A stretch of DNA of 64,000 nt from Mucilaginibacter sp. (GTDB lineage: Bacteria; Bacteroidota; Bacteroidia; Sphingobacteriales; Sphingobacteriaceae), in the NCBI RefSeq assembly GCF_025362475.1, contig NZ_JANYGH010000050.1, positions 1 to 64,000 on the forward strand. Direction: 5' to 3'. Below, one piece after another: positions 17,089-27,310 of this stretch; position 1 is the stretch's first letter, and each line of letters opens with the position of its first letter. Under the pieces are notes generated by a model. The model saw only the letters and a program-made list of their open reading frames with translations. It searched no databases and had not been told where the DNA came from. The position numbers were made by a program, and so were the translations under genes.

Positions 17089-18327
17089 ATGAATAGTTGG
17101 TTCAAGAGTTACAAGGGCATCATATTTCTTATAGCAGGCATTACGGCGGGAAGTATAGCCGGTTTGTTTTTGGGTGATAAAGTAAACACCATTAAACCCA
17201 TTGGCGATATTTTTCTCAACCTACTCTTTACAGCGGTTGTTCCGCTGGTTTTCTTTGCTATATCATCTGCTATTGCCGGCCTGGATGCCTCAAATAAACT
17301 GGGCAAATTATTGGGCATTACTTCGGTGGTGTTTATATCAACCGTACTTGTAGCCGCTGTTATAACCATTATTGCCATCTGGGTATTCCCGATACATCAA
17401 CATTTGGTGGCCAGCCCTATCACCGAGGCCATTATTAAAAAGCCAATCGGCGATCAATTAACCAACCTTTTTACCACCAGCGAGTTTTACCAGCTGCTAT
17501 CCCGTAAAAGCATGCTGGCTATGATCATATTTTCGGTATTGATAGGCTTTGCCACCTTGCGGTCGGGCGAGAAGGGGGCTGCTTTTGGGCGCTTCCTGCA
17601 TAGTGGCAACGAGGTATTTAAAAATATTTTCATCCTTATTATGAAACTTGGACCAATTGGTTTGGGCGCTTATTTTGCCTACCAGGTTGGCGTATTCGGT
17701 CCGCAGTTATTTGGTGGGTATGCCCGTTCCATGGCTTTGTATTATGGCGTGGGAGCATTTTATTTTGTGGTGATATTTAGTCTTTACGCATTTATAGCAG
17801 GTGGCGTAGGCGCCGTAAAAAGATACTGGCGCAATAACATCATTCCATCGGCAACAGCGGTTGGTACCTGCAGTAGTATAGCCACCATACCGGCCAACCT
17901 TGATGCCGCTAAAAAGATGGGCATATCTGATATTATTGCCAACGTAACCATCCCGCTGGGAGCAACGCTGCATAAAGACGGTTCAAGCATCTCCTCTATT
18001 GTAAAAATGGCTGTAGTATTTGCCTTGTTTGGTAAAAGCTTTAACAGCGCCGAAACCATCGGTATTGCCCTGGCCATGACGGTTTTGGTGAGCCTGGTAG
18101 AAGGCGGTATCCCCAACGGCGGCTATATTGGAGAATTGCTGTTCATATCGGCCTATGGCTTCCCGCCCGAGGCCCTCCCTCCTGCCATGATCATAGGTAC
18201 ACTGGTTGATCCTATGGCCACATTGCTAAACGCCACAGGTGATACCGTAGCTGCTATGGTGGTTTCCCGCTTTGTAAATGGGAGAAACTGGATGTCATCC
18301 ATAAGCCCCGGAGAAGAGGAACAATAA
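17089..18327 (+). CDS. Dicarboxylate/amino acid:cation symporter (DAACS)
   Basis: A 412-residue integral membrane protein of the glutamate/dicarboxylate transporter fold with about eight helices and two re-entrant hairpins. The serine-rich hairpin block (Thr-Cys-Ser-Ser-Ile-Ala-Thr-Ile-Pro), Gly-Ala-Thr-Leu-His-Lys-Asp-Gly-Ser in place of the usual Asn-Met-Asp-Gly, and Asp-Pro-Met-Ala-Thr-Leu-Leu-Asn-Ala-Thr-Gly-Asp near the C-terminus identify the family. It should import an acidic amino acid or C4-dicarboxylate with sodium or protons. It starts 43 bases after ispH but is probably functionally separate. Confidence 0.92.
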   Translation: MNSWFKSYKGIIFLIAGITAGSIAGLFLGDKVNTIKPIGDIFLNLLFTAVVPLVFFAISSAIAGLDASNKLGKLLGITSVVFISTVLVAAVITIIAIWVFPIHQHLVASPITEAIIKKPIGDQLTNLFTTSEFYQLLSRKSMLAMIIFSVLIGFATLRSGEKGAAFGRFLHSGNEVFKNIFILIMKLGPIGLGAYFAYQVGVFGPQLFGGYARSMALYYGVGAFYFVVIFSLYAFIAGGVGAVKRYWRNNIIPSATAVGTCSSIATIPANLDAAKKMGISDIIANVTIPLGATLHKDGSSISSIVKMAVVFALFGKSFNSAETIGIALAMTVLVSLVEGGIPNGGYIGELLFISAYGFPPEALPPAMIIGTLVDPMATLLNATGDTVAAMVVSRFVNGRNWMSSISPGEEEQ

Positions 18328-18400
18328 ATTCGGATTTTGGCCTATGTATCTTGATTAAACCTAATAACTATATTTGTTAAACAAGCCTTAATACTTCACT

Positions 18401-19015
18401 ATGCTGCACATCTTATACATCATAGCCATTATTGCCGAAGCCATGACCGCAGCCCTATCTGCCGGGCGACGGGATATGGATTGGGTAGGCGTTTGTATTA
18501 TAGCCTGGGTTACCGCATTGGGCGGTGGTACTGTACGTAATATTTTGTTTAACCATTACCCCATGAGTTGGGTGGAGCATCCCGAATACCTGTTGATAAC
18601 CGCGGGTGCTGCTATACTTGCAGCTGTAATAGCCAGGCTCATGACCAAAATGAAAACACTTTTCCTATATCTTGATGCTTTGGGTCTGGTGGTATTTACC
18701 ATTATAGGTTGCCAGATAGCGCAGCAAATAAACCTGCCTGCTACCATCATTTTATTAAGCGGCATGATAACAGGTTGTGCCGGCGGTGTACTGCGCGATG
18801 TATTGTGTAACGAAGTACCTCTCCTGTTCCGCAAGGAAATTTATGCCAGCGCATCAATTATTACAGGGGCCTTGTATTTGGGTATAGAATATTTGGGCGC
18901 ACCTACTGGCATTGCTATTGTTATTGCCTGTGCAATTGGCCTTGCATTGCGCTTGCTATCCATCAAATACAATTGGCAAATGCCCAAGTTTGTATATCGC
19001 GAGGAATGGCATTAA
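18401..19015 (+). CDS. Trimeric intracellular cation channel (TRIC/UPF0126) family protein
   Basis: A 204-residue protein with about seven helices built from two repeats. The repeat signatures are Gly-Gly-Gly-Thr-Val-Arg-Asn-Ile-Leu (first half) and Gly-Gly-Val-Leu-Arg-Asp-Val-Leu-Cys-Asn-Glu-Val-Pro (second half). Prokaryotic members form potassium-permeable trimeric channels; the family was formerly called UPF0126. It lies 73 bases after the symporter. The stop abuts the convergent GDPD-like gene with no spacer. Confidence 0.9.
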   Translation: MLHILYIIAIIAEAMTAALSAGRRDMDWVGVCIIAWVTALGGGTVRNILFNHYPMSWVEHPEYLLITAGAAILAAVIARLMTKMKTLFLYLDALGLVVFTIIGCQIAQQINLPATIILLSGMITGCAGGVLRDVLCNEVPLLFRKEIYASASIITGALYLGIEYLGAPTGIAIVIACAIGLALRLLSIKYNWQMPKFVYREEWH

Positions 19016-19810
19016 CTAATTTAGTTCCTTTTTATTCCTGTCATTTAAAAAGTTGCCCAGTTTCTCCACTTTATCGGTACCTATTACATCAACACCTAAG
19101 CCTATAAAGGCCTGCCATGCGGTTTTATTATCGGGCGTTTCCCAAAAGCGAATCATTTTGCCGGCATTGTGCACGCTATCAATTACGCCAAGCAATTTGG
19201 CAGTTTCAACGGTAGAAATCTTGCCTGTGCCCTTCCATTTGCTGTATTTGCGAAAATTATAACTCAACAGGCTAATCCGCTGTAATTGCTGCGTAGTAAA
19301 ACCAGTTAAATGATCAACATCAAACGTTAGCCAGGTGGGGTAATTAGCTAGCTCAACAGCCGGGGGCACCCCGCCAGTTATTACTACATGCAACCTGCCG
19401 GGCAAACCATTAACTGCAGCATAATCCATTAATGGTTCCAGCTCCTTTATAATCAATGGCATCAGGATATGGTAATCCACTTTTAGGTCGATCAGAAGCC
19501 TTAACTGCCTTGCGGTATCCACCTTTAATTTTTTTACCAAAGGATCGATATACATATTTTTTAATGTACGCTGTGGTTTGATATCTTTTTCTGCGTGTGC
19601 CACCATCAATTTTCCATCAACAGCAAACACGTCTGCTTCTATTGATCCAAAACCTTTATCGTAAGCGCCGTAAAACGGATTTTTATTGGCATAATCATTA
19701 TGCGCATGGGCATCGGCCACGGTATAGATTTGCTTTTTTTGCGCAGAAACAACACTGGCAACGTTAAGCAACGCCGCCAATGTGATTGTTATTTTTAGTA
19801 GTTTGTTCAT
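19016..19810 (-). CDS. Secreted glycerophosphodiester phosphodiesterase-like protein
   Basis: A 264-residue protein with a signal peptide (about 1-23) and the PI-PLC/GDPD barrel. His-Ala-His-Asn-Asp-Tyr near 35-40, Ile-Glu-Ala-Asp-Val-Phe (57-62), and Val-Ala-His (about 70) place the catalytic histidines and the metal-binding Glu/Asp. It matches the compact subgroup related to fungal Aim6 rather than classical GlpQ. The substrate is probably a phosphodiester but is not certain. It is last in the minus-strand series after GH92, separated from it by a C/G-rich inverted repeat. Confidence 0.85.
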   Translation of the reverse strand: MNKLLKITITLAALLNVASVVSAQKKQIYTVADAHAHNDYANKNPFYGAYDKGFGSIEADVFAVDGKLMVAHAEKDIKPQRTLKNMYIDPLVKKLKVDTARQLRLLIDLKVDYHILMPLIIKELEPLMDYAAVNGLPGRLHVVITGGVPPAVELANYPTWLTFDVDHLTGFTTQQLQRISLLSYNFRKYSKWKGTGKISTVETAKLLGVIDSVHNAGKMIRFWETPDNKTAWQAFIGLGVDVIGTDKVEKLGNFLNDRNKKELN

Positions 19811-19812
19811 TA

Positions 19813-19907
19813 GCCCCCTACCCCCCTAAAGGGGGAATTAATAGTTAATTATTTTATTTATTAAAAGTTAAACCCACCATAGTTCCCCCTTCAGGGGGTT
19901 AGGGGGC
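19813..19907. repeat. Inverted repeat with CCCCCTAACCCCCT-type arms
   Basis: The 25-base arms at 19813-19837 and 19883-19907 match at 23 positions when one is reverse-complemented. The loop is 45 bases, AT-rich and noncoding. The element fills the gap between the GDPD-like and GH92 genes. Elements of this kind recur in Bacteroidota spacers. It may also act as an mRNA hairpin after the GH92 gene. Confidence 0.75.
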
Positions 19908-19910
19908 CTT

Positions 19911-22193
19911 CTATTTCTCGTTCGATAACGAATATGGAACGTCACTCTCTTTTATCCCTCTTGTTTTATTAGGTTGGGGCGCCATGTTGAAATTAATAGT
20001 AGCACCTTTTAATAACTCCTTATGGCTTAACCAGGTCAAATCATAAGGGTTTCCATTAAAATTGATGGTATTGATGTACCTGTTGGCATAGTTGTTATTT
20101 GCCGCATTTATGGTTACAGTTTTACCATTTTCCAGCTTAAGCGTAATTTTCTTAAATAATGGTGCTCCTATTACATATTGATCGCTGGCGGGAGTAACCG
20201 GGTAAAATCCCATTGCCGAGAAAACATACCATGCAGAAGTTTGCCCGTTATCCTCATCGCCGCAATAACCATCCGGGGTTGCTTTATATAATTTGTTCAT
20301 TACATCGCGTACGTGCAACTGTGTCTTCCATGGTTCACCGGCGTAATTGTACAGGTAAATCATGTGTTGAATCGGCTGGTTACCATGCGCGTACTGCCCC
20401 ATGTTCACAATCTGCATTTCGCGGATCTCATGAATAGTTTCTCCGTAATAACTGTCGTCAAAAATTGGCGGCAGGGTAAATACAGAATCCAACTTGGTTA
20501 TAAATTGCTTTTTACCCCCCATCAGGTTAATCAAGCCCTGGATGTCATGAAAAACACTCCAGCTATAGTGCCAGCTATTACCCTCCGTAAAGGCATCGCC
20601 CCATTTAAACGGACTAAACGGTGTTTCAAATGAGCCATCTTTATTTTTACCACGCATTAACCCGGTTGATGGGTCAAAAAGATTGCGGTAGTTCATACTG
20701 CGTTTTTTGTAAACATCTGTTTCGGAAGCCGGCTTGCCTAAGGCTTTGCCCAATTTATAAATGGTAAAATCGTCATAAGCATACTCCAAAGTACGGGCTG
20801 CATTTTCATTGATCTTTACATCATAAGGTACATAACCCAGTGTGTTATAATATTCAACACCCTCTCTGCCCGTAGCTGCAGGCCCCTTGTTATTGGCGCC
20901 ATGAACCAGTGCCTCATACAGTTTATTAATATCGTACCCCTTACCGCCTTTTAAATAGGCTTCAGAAACTACCGAGGCGGAGTTATTACCAATCATTACA
21001 GCAGAATATCCGGGGCTCGACCACTCAGGCAACCAACCTCCTTCTTTGTAATCATTGATCAACCCTTCCTGCATCTCTTTGTTGATAGAAGGATAAACCA
21101 GGTTCAGGAATGGATATAATGCCCTGAAGGTGTCCCAAAAGCCAGTACCCGCAAATTTGTAACCCGGAAACACTTTACCTGTTGATGCACTGTAATGCAC
21201 AATTTTATTATCGGCATCTATCTCATATAATTTATTAGGGAAGAAAACCATGCGGTAAAGGCAGGAGTAAAAAGTACGCGTTTGATCAATAGTACCACCT
21301 TCAACAGTTAAGCGATTAAGCGTTTTGTTCCAAACATCTTTTGCTTTTTGTTTGGTAACATCAAAACTATCATTACCTACTTCTCTTTTTAAGTTTAGTT
21401 CGGCTTGTTCTATACTGATAAATGATGATGCCACTCTTAAATGCACCTTTTCGCCATGAGCGGTTTTAAAACCTATCAATGCGCTTGCATGTTCGGCTTT
21501 CAATTCAAGACCATCGCTTAATGTAGTATCACTGTAGGTTTGTGCAAGGGTTATGGCCTTATCTACATAAATAACAAAATAGTTTTTGAAGTTTTTTAAC
21601 GGCCCGCGGGCGTATTTGGTAGAGTAACCTACAATCTTTTTCTCTCCGGGGATGATCTTTACATATGAACCTTTATTCAGTGCATCGATCACTATAAATG
21701 AGCTATCGGTTTTAGGATAGGTGAACCTGAACTGGGCTGCTCTTTCTGTGGGTGTAATTTCGGTTGTTACATCATGATCGGCAAGATATACGCTGTAGTA
21801 ATATGGCTTGGCTATCTCGGCTTTGTGCGAAAACCAGCTTGCACGGCTGTTTTGAGAAACTTTTAGATGTTTGGTAACCGGCATAATTGCAAACTGCCCG
21901 TAATCATTCATCCAGGGTGATGGCTGGTGCGTTTGCTTAAAGCCGCGTATTTTATGCGCATCATAAGTATAAGCCCATCCATCGCCCATTACACCGGTTT
22001 GCGGGGTCCAAAAGTTCATGCCCCATGGTAAGGCTATCGCCGGGTAAGTATTTCCGTTCGATAAATCGTAATGCGAATCGGTTCCCATCAAGGGGTTAAT
22101 GTATTCAACAGGATCGGTAACCTTATTTACCTGCTGGGCAAATGAACTTGCAGCGGCAAAAAGGGAGGCAATAAGTACCAGGGCTTTCTTCAT
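19911..22193 (-). CDS. GH92 alpha-mannosidase
   Basis: A 760-residue secreted exo-mannosidase, normally calcium-dependent, that trims alpha-mannose from N-glycans or mannans. A signal peptide ends near residue 19 (Ala-Ala-Ser-Ser-Phe-Ala). Family blocks include Asn-Pro-Leu-Met-Gly-Thr-Asp (33-39), Gly-Thr-Gly-Phe-Trp-Asp-Thr-Phe-Arg, Glu-Gly-Asn-Ser-Trp-His-Tyr, Gly-Asn-Gln-Pro, and Gly-Asp-Glu-Asp-Asn-Gly-Gln. The length fits the family. It follows susD, but a terminator and a LacI-type palindrome lie between them, so it has its own promoter. It is the only clear glycoside hydrolase of this PUL, which points to a mannose-containing target. Confidence 0.95.
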   Translation of the reverse strand: MKKALVLIASLFAAASSFAQQVNKVTDPVEYINPLMGTDSHYDLSNGNTYPAIALPWGMNFWTPQTGVMGDGWAYTYDAHKIRGFKQTHQPSPWMNDYGQFAIMPVTKHLKVSQNSRASWFSHKAEIAKPYYYSVYLADHDVTTEITPTERAAQFRFTYPKTDSSFIVIDALNKGSYVKIIPGEKKIVGYSTKYARGPLKNFKNYFVIYVDKAITLAQTYSDTTLSDGLELKAEHASALIGFKTAHGEKVHLRVASSFISIEQAELNLKREVGNDSFDVTKQKAKDVWNKTLNRLTVEGGTIDQTRTFYSCLYRMVFFPNKLYEIDADNKIVHYSASTGKVFPGYKFAGTGFWDTFRALYPFLNLVYPSINKEMQEGLINDYKEGGWLPEWSSPGYSAVMIGNNSASVVSEAYLKGGKGYDINKLYEALVHGANNKGPAATGREGVEYYNTLGYVPYDVKINENAARTLEYAYDDFTIYKLGKALGKPASETDVYKKRSMNYRNLFDPSTGLMRGKNKDGSFETPFSPFKWGDAFTEGNSWHYSWSVFHDIQGLINLMGGKKQFITKLDSVFTLPPIFDDSYYGETIHEIREMQIVNMGQYAHGNQPIQHMIYLYNYAGEPWKTQLHVRDVMNKLYKATPDGYCGDEDNGQTSAWYVFSAMGFYPVTPASDQYVIGAPLFKKITLKLENGKTVTINAANNNYANRYINTINFNGNPYDLTWLSHKELLKGATINFNMAPQPNKTRGIKESDVPYSLSNEK

Positions 22194-22212
22194 GCTTTTA
22201 AAATGATCTTTT

Positions 22213-22230
22213 TGGTAAAACGTTTAACCA
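22213..22230. promoter_or_regulatory. Putative LacI-type operator before the GH92 gene
   Basis: TGGTAAAACGTTTAACCA is an 18-base palindrome with 16 of 18 positions symmetric. It lies 20 bases upstream of the ATG. A possible -7 box (TATATTTA on the minus strand, 22235-22242) is just upstream, so a repressor would sit on or after the transcription start. Confidence 0.62.
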
Positions 22231-22239
22231 GCCGTAAAT

Positions 22240-22273
22240 ATAAAAAGACTGGCACGTAAATGCCAGTCTTTTA
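22240..22273 (-). terminator. Rho-independent terminator after susD
   Basis: An AAAGACTGGCA stem and its complement close an 8-base loop, followed by T5 on the minus strand. It lies 23 bases past the susD stop. Confidence 0.85.
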
Positions 22274-22295
22274 CAATCTTATTCACTAAATTTAA

Positions 22296-23801
22296 TTACC
22301 AACCGGTATTTTGGGTTAACTTACTGTTTGTGCTTATTTCGCGCTGCGGAATAGGCCATAAGTAATACTGGGCTTTCATGGTAACATTTTGCTCATTTTT
22401 AGTAGCAGTAGCATCACCAAATGTATTATTGATCACATCATAAACCTGGTGTGTACGCTGAATATCAAAATAAGCTTTGTTTTCATAAGCCAGCTCATGA
22501 TAGCGTTCTTTCCAAACCTCTTTACGGAAGGCATCCTGGGTTAAAGCGCCAATTGGGGCCAACTGTGCACGTGCTCTTATCTTGTTGAGCTGGGCAATAG
22601 CGACGGTATTAGGCGCACCTTCTGCTTCGTTGCTAGCTTCGGCGTAAATCAACATAGCTTCGGGCAGGCGTAAAAAAGTCCAGTTTTCATCACTCTGACC
22701 GTTACCCGTTGCACTCTCTACGTGAAAATACTTATAAAGGGCGTGTTCGCCAAAGTTTATTATTGAACCATCTTTAAATGAAGGATAGCTTGAAAAATAA
22801 AACTGCCTTTCTTTGGTGCGTAAATCTCCGGCCTCGTAGCTGGCTACAAAAGCGTTGGTAGGAATCATTGCCCCAAGGTGATCGCCATATGAGCCAACCA
22901 ATAGGTTAAATGGTACGGTTAATTGAGGAATTGCATTGGTAGCCACACCCACTAAGTAGTTGGATTGAAATATCAATTCGCCCTGATTTTTGTGTGCATT
23001 GTCATGCAGGTAATCGTACTTATCAAACAAAGTGTACGCGGTGCCATTTATAACTGGCAAAATTTCCGCAGCAGCTAAAGCATAATTTGCTGTCTTTTTA
23101 AGCGGGAAGCCTGCAGTAGTTAAATAAACGCTGGCTAACAAGGTACGTACAGCACCTAAAGAAACCTTACCTGTATTATCAGACTCTGGCAAGCCAGATA
23201 CTTCAGCGGCTTTTAGATCGCTGATGATTTGATCATATACAGCAGATGCAGCTGTACGTGCAGGATAAAGATTAGGGCTGCTGAGGGTTACCGGAGTAGT
23301 GAGCAATGGCACATCACCGTATAACCTTACCAGGTGATAGTAGAAGAATGCCCTTAAAAAATAGGTCTCGCCCAATAAGGCCTTTTTATCAGCATCAGGC
23401 ATTGGCGATATGGGAGGGATGTTGGCGAGTGCTAAATTAGCATTTGATATAGCTGCATAGCTATTTTGCCATACATCCTCAAAACCCGGGTTAACCGCAT
23501 CTGTACGGTTATTGATAACGTTATTGTTGTTAACGCTTTGGCCTAATGACGTAGCGTGGCCTGCAAAAAGCTCGATGGTGATAAACGGGCTTTCGCCATA
23601 TGCATCACCGTTTTGAAACAGGTAAAGCTTTTGATAAATACCATTAACAAATATACGCGCCTGGTTTGCACTGCTAAAATAATTGCTTTTTACAAAACCA
23701 CCTTTGTTTTTTTCAACAAGTTCGTTTTTGCAACTGCTAACCAATATAGTGAGAATCAGTAATGAATAACCAATTCGGTATTTTTTTAAGTTAAACTTCA
23801 T
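22296..23801 (-). CDS. SusD/RagB family outer-membrane lipoprotein
   Basis: A 501-residue glycan-binding lipoprotein that caps the SusC channel at the cell surface. A lipobox cysteine lies near residue 24 (Val-Ser-Ser-Cys). TPR-like helices show Glu-Thr-Tyr-Phe-Leu-Arg-Ala-Phe-Phe-Tyr-Tyr-His-Leu-Val-Arg-Leu-Tyr-Gly-Asp-Val-Pro-Leu, the SusD hallmark, and the C-terminal RagB part shows Arg-Leu-Pro-Glu-Ala-Met-Leu-Ile-Tyr-Ala-Glu-Ala. It starts 23 bases after susC, is co-transcribed with it and ends at a terminator. The carbohydrate bound cannot be read directly; the neighbouring GH92 suggests mannosides. Confidence 0.95.
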   Translation of the reverse strand: MKFNLKKYRIGYSLLILTILVSSCKNELVEKNKGGFVKSNYFSSANQARIFVNGIYQKLYLFQNGDAYGESPFITIELFAGHATSLGQSVNNNNVINNRTDAVNPGFEDVWQNSYAAISNANLALANIPPISPMPDADKKALLGETYFLRAFFYYHLVRLYGDVPLLTTPVTLSSPNLYPARTAASAVYDQIISDLKAAEVSGLPESDNTGKVSLGAVRTLLASVYLTTAGFPLKKTANYALAAAEILPVINGTAYTLFDKYDYLHDNAHKNQGELIFQSNYLVGVATNAIPQLTVPFNLLVGSYGDHLGAMIPTNAFVASYEAGDLRTKERQFYFSSYPSFKDGSIINFGEHALYKYFHVESATGNGQSDENWTFLRLPEAMLIYAEASNEAEGAPNTVAIAQLNKIRARAQLAPIGALTQDAFRKEVWKERYHELAYENKAYFDIQRTHQVYDVINNTFGDATATKNEQNVTMKAQYYLWPIPQREISTNSKLTQNTGW

Positions 23802-23824
23802 AATTGTATGTTTTAACGTTGAAA

Positions 23825-26800
23825 TTAGAAACTAACATTTAAGCCAAGCAGGAAAGTTCTTGGTTTTGGATAATCATAAAACTGGATGCCTTGATTAAAG
23901 TTGCTGTTATTGTTAGGATTCTTAGGATCGTAACCGTAAGTAGAAACTTCAGGATCATAGCCAGTATACTTGGTTATCACAAACAAATTTTGCGCCTGCG
24001 CATAAACCCTTAGCCTGCTTAATTTTATTTTAGATATCGTAGCAGTTGGGAAAGTGTAACCAAGTGTCACAGATCTGCCACGGATGAAATTACCGCTTTC
24101 TACTTTTGTAGAGTAGATCTCTGTTTGGTAATATACATAAGCTGGCCTGTCTTCGGCGATGCTGGTATTTTGATTGGTTGGTGTCCATGCATTCAAAACT
24201 GTGGCATAGCTGTTAGCCTGGCCTGTACGATCCTGACCTGAGTGACGGGTTAGGTTCATGATCTGGTTGCCCCAGTTAAATTGCAAATCGACGCCTAAAT
24301 CGATGTTTTTATAACGGAAGGTGTTACTTAACGTTCCGTAACCATCTGGTATTGATTTACCAAGGATAACTTTATCATCAGCCGTGATTTTGCCATCATG
24401 GTTGGTATCCTGAACTTTCAGGTCACCAGGCAATTTGTTAAATACAGCAGCTTGAGATGCCTCTGCAGTACCCCATGTACCTAACACTTGGTAACCATAA
24501 AAGCTACCAGCAGGTAAACCTACACGCATCAGGTTAAATTGTGAAAGGAACGTTGGCGATAGGAATATATCATCGTTTGATGCTCCTAAGCTTAGTATCT
24601 TATTCTTTAAAAACGAGATATTGAATGAGGTGTTCCAGCTAAAATCTTTGGTTTTAATGTTCTGTGTATTGATGGTTAACTCCAAACCTTTGTTTTGTAA
24701 ACGGCCAATGTTTTTGTAAACACTGTTTACACCACTTGTTTCTGGTAATGGTGCATTAAGGAGTAAACTTTGTGTTTTCTTCAAATAAGCATCCGCCTCA
24801 ATGTTAATGCGGTTATTGAATAATCCTACTGAGAACCCAAGGTCATATTCAGCTGTTTTTTCCCATGATAAATCCTCGTTACCAATTGAACCTAATTGCG
24901 TACCAATAGCCTGGGCACCATTAAATACGTAGTTAACTGTACCAATTCTTGCCTGCGACTGGTATTCACCAATTTCGGAGTTACCGGTTAAACCATAGCT
25001 CAACCTAAATTTAAGGTCAGATATTGTTTTATTGTCCTTCAGGAAATCTTCTTGTGAAGCGCGCCATGCAAAAGCTGCAGACGGGAAGAAACCATTTTTA
25101 ACGTTTGCACCAAAACGCGATGAACCATCCCTACGCCCGGTTACTGTTAGCAGATATTTTTCTTCGTAGTTATAATTTAAACGACCAAAGTATGAGCGCA
25201 TTTGCCATGCATCGTAATTTGATGAAGGAATGCCAGGGATAGAACCGGCGCCTAAGTTATAATACTGATAATAGTTATCAGACAGGTTGCTTGTATAAGC
25301 ACCTAAGCCAGTCTGCTGGAAATTTTGTTGCTCTGTACCTACTACAACATTAATGTTATGCACCTTGTTAAAGGTTTTAGTGTAAGTAACGTGATTTTCC
25401 CATTGCCAAAATGTATTGTTTTGCTCTTCAATTGAAGCCGAACTATTGGTTTGGCTTGCAACAGAACCTCCTACTAAACCGCTTTGAAAGTGAGGGTTGT
25501 AATTGGCAGATGTTGTTACGCCTAAAGTACTGCGGAAAACCAAGCCAGGTATAATGTTTATGTCAACATAGCCATTACCGCTGAAAATACGTTTTTTATA
25601 AAGCGCCTCAACCTCATTTGCCTGGGCCACGGGATTATCACCACCTTCTAAATTAGGGTAATCTGTACGTTTACCGTAAGTTCCATCAGGATATTTAATA
25701 GGAATAAAAGGTACCATTTCAATTAACATACGCGGAATGTTGTTACCTCCTGTACCATCATCGGCAGTACGCTGATCCTGGGTGTTGTAATTTAAGGTAG
25801 CACCAACTTTTAACCACGATTTTATCTGGTTATCAAAAGTCATGCGGGCGTTGTACCGTTTTAAATAGCTATTTAAAATAATACCCTGATCGTTAGCATA
25901 GTTTAAAAAGAAACCATAGGTTAATTTATCTGTACCACCTGTAAATGTTAAGTTGTGGTTTTGGCTTACCGCGTTGCGGGTTGTAGCTTTTTGCCAATCC
26001 ACATCGTAAAGCGGCTGCAGGTTTTGGTCAAATAATTTACCAATAAGCGCAGTACGTTGCAGTTTTGGATCTCTTGAAGCATAGTTTCCAGCTGCCCAAC
26101 CTACCGGGTCATATTTTTTAATGTTTGCATATGATAGATCTTCAACTTCCATAAACTGTTTAGAGTTTAATACTGGAAGTTCTTTGGCCATATGCCCTAC
26201 ACTTACATAGGCATCGTAACTAACCGTACCTTCTCCCCTTTTTCCACGTTTGGTGGTTACCAGGATAACACCGTTTGCACCACGGGTACCATAAATAGCT
26301 GTTGATGACGCGTCTTTCAATACGTCAACCGATTCGATATCATTTGGATTGATCGCATTACCACCTTCTGTCCAGATAACACCGTCAACTACGTACAATG
26401 GATCTGATTTGGTATTGATAGAACTAAATCCACGGATCCTGATCTTGGTGTTACCGCCTGGCGCGCCAGAGTTTGTTGAAACATTAACACCGGCAATTTT
26501 ACCAGATAATTCCTGCTCAAGGTTAGTTTGTGGTCTTTCCTGTAATTGTTTTGCAGCTACGCTACCAACCGAACCTGTTAAATCAACACGTTTTTGGGTA
26601 CCATAACCTACAACAACCACTTCGCTCAGGGCTTTAGGTGCTTCAACCAACAAAACATTCAGCGTTGTTTTGCCGGCAACAGCTACTTCTTGTGTAGTGT
26701 AACCAATAAAGCTAAATATTAGTGCTGCATTTTCGGGTGCATTTAAAGTGTATTTACCACTTGCATCCGTTTGAACACCAACGTCAGTTCCCTTAATTTT

Positions 26801-27238
26801 AACGGTTACGCCAGGCAAAGGACCTTTTTCGTCAGATACCGTACCAGATACCTTTATATCCGCAACTGCAGCTACAACAATATCTTTCTTTTTAACCACA
26901 ATGGTTTCCTGGAAAATTTTGTAGGTTAAAGGCTGATCTTTAAAACATTGGTCAAGAGCTTGCTCCAAAGGAACGCCTGCTACTTCAATATTAATAGTAC
27001 TGGCTTTTGACACATCCTGCTTATCATACATAAAATGATAACCGGTTTGCTTTTCAATTGATCTGAGTATCTTTTCAACTGAGGCATTTTTTTGATGCAA
27101 GGTAACCACCTGGCTATAGGTTTTGGCACTTACATTAGTAAGTACCGCTACCATGATAATAACTGTTAGCTTCATAGCTAAAATTATTTTGGATAATTGG
27201 GGCCATACCAAAAGCGTGGCCTTAGAATTAAAATTCAT
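23825..27238 (-). CDS. SusC-type TonB-dependent transporter with STN signalling domain
   Basis: A 1137-residue outer-membrane importer. A long signal peptide (to about 39) is followed by an STN domain (about 50-115), which couples transport to FecR/sigma signalling. A carboxypeptidase-regulatory-like domain follows (about 128-205). Then come the TonB box region Glu-Val-Val-Val-Val-Gly-Tyr-Gly, a plug with the SusC-type Ile-Arg-Ile-Arg-Gly-Phe motif, and a 22-strand barrel ending in Phe. Immediately upstream on the same strand are the FecR and ECF sigma genes. A LacI-like palindrome lies about 150 bases upstream of the start. Confidence 0.95.
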   Translation of the reverse strand: MNFNSKATLLVWPQLSKIILAMKLTVIIMVAVLTNVSAKTYSQVVTLHQKNASVEKILRSIEKQTGYHFMYDKQDVSKASTINIEVAGVPLEQALDQCFKDQPLTYKIFQETIVVKKKDIVVAAVADIKVSGTVSDEKGPLPGVTVKIKGTDVGVQTDASGKYTLNAPENAALIFSFIGYTTQEVAVAGKTTLNVLLVEAPKALSEVVVVGYGTQKRVDLTGSVGSVAAKQLQERPQTNLEQELSGKIAGVNVSTNSGAPGGNTKIRIRGFSSINTKSDPLYVVDGVIWTEGGNAINPNDIESVDVLKDASSTAIYGTRGANGVILVTTKRGKRGEGTVSYDAYVSVGHMAKELPVLNSKQFMEVEDLSYANIKKYDPVGWAAGNYASRDPKLQRTALIGKLFDQNLQPLYDVDWQKATTRNAVSQNHNLTFTGGTDKLTYGFFLNYANDQGIILNSYLKRYNARMTFDNQIKSWLKVGATLNYNTQDQRTADDGTGGNNIPRMLIEMVPFIPIKYPDGTYGKRTDYPNLEGGDNPVAQANEVEALYKKRIFSGNGYVDINIIPGLVFRSTLGVTTSANYNPHFQSGLVGGSVASQTNSSASIEEQNNTFWQWENHVTYTKTFNKVHNINVVVGTEQQNFQQTGLGAYTSNLSDNYYQYYNLGAGSIPGIPSSNYDAWQMRSYFGRLNYNYEEKYLLTVTGRRDGSSRFGANVKNGFFPSAAFAWRASQEDFLKDNKTISDLKFRLSYGLTGNSEIGEYQSQARIGTVNYVFNGAQAIGTQLGSIGNEDLSWEKTAEYDLGFSVGLFNNRINIEADAYLKKTQSLLLNAPLPETSGVNSVYKNIGRLQNKGLELTINTQNIKTKDFSWNTSFNISFLKNKILSLGASNDDIFLSPTFLSQFNLMRVGLPAGSFYGYQVLGTWGTAEASQAAVFNKLPGDLKVQDTNHDGKITADDKVILGKSIPDGYGTLSNTFRYKNIDLGVDLQFNWGNQIMNLTRHSGQDRTGQANSYATVLNAWTPTNQNTSIAEDRPAYVYYQTEIYSTKVESGNFIRGRSVTLGYTFPTATISKIKLSRLRVYAQAQNLFVITKYTGYDPEVSTYGYDPKNPNNNSNFNQGIQFYDYPKPRTFLLGLNVSF

Positions 27239-27310
27239 AAGTTTGTAGAGTTTGGGTTAAACATTTACGTTCAATTCGTGGATTGTAATTTTGGGGACCC
27301 AGATATTTAG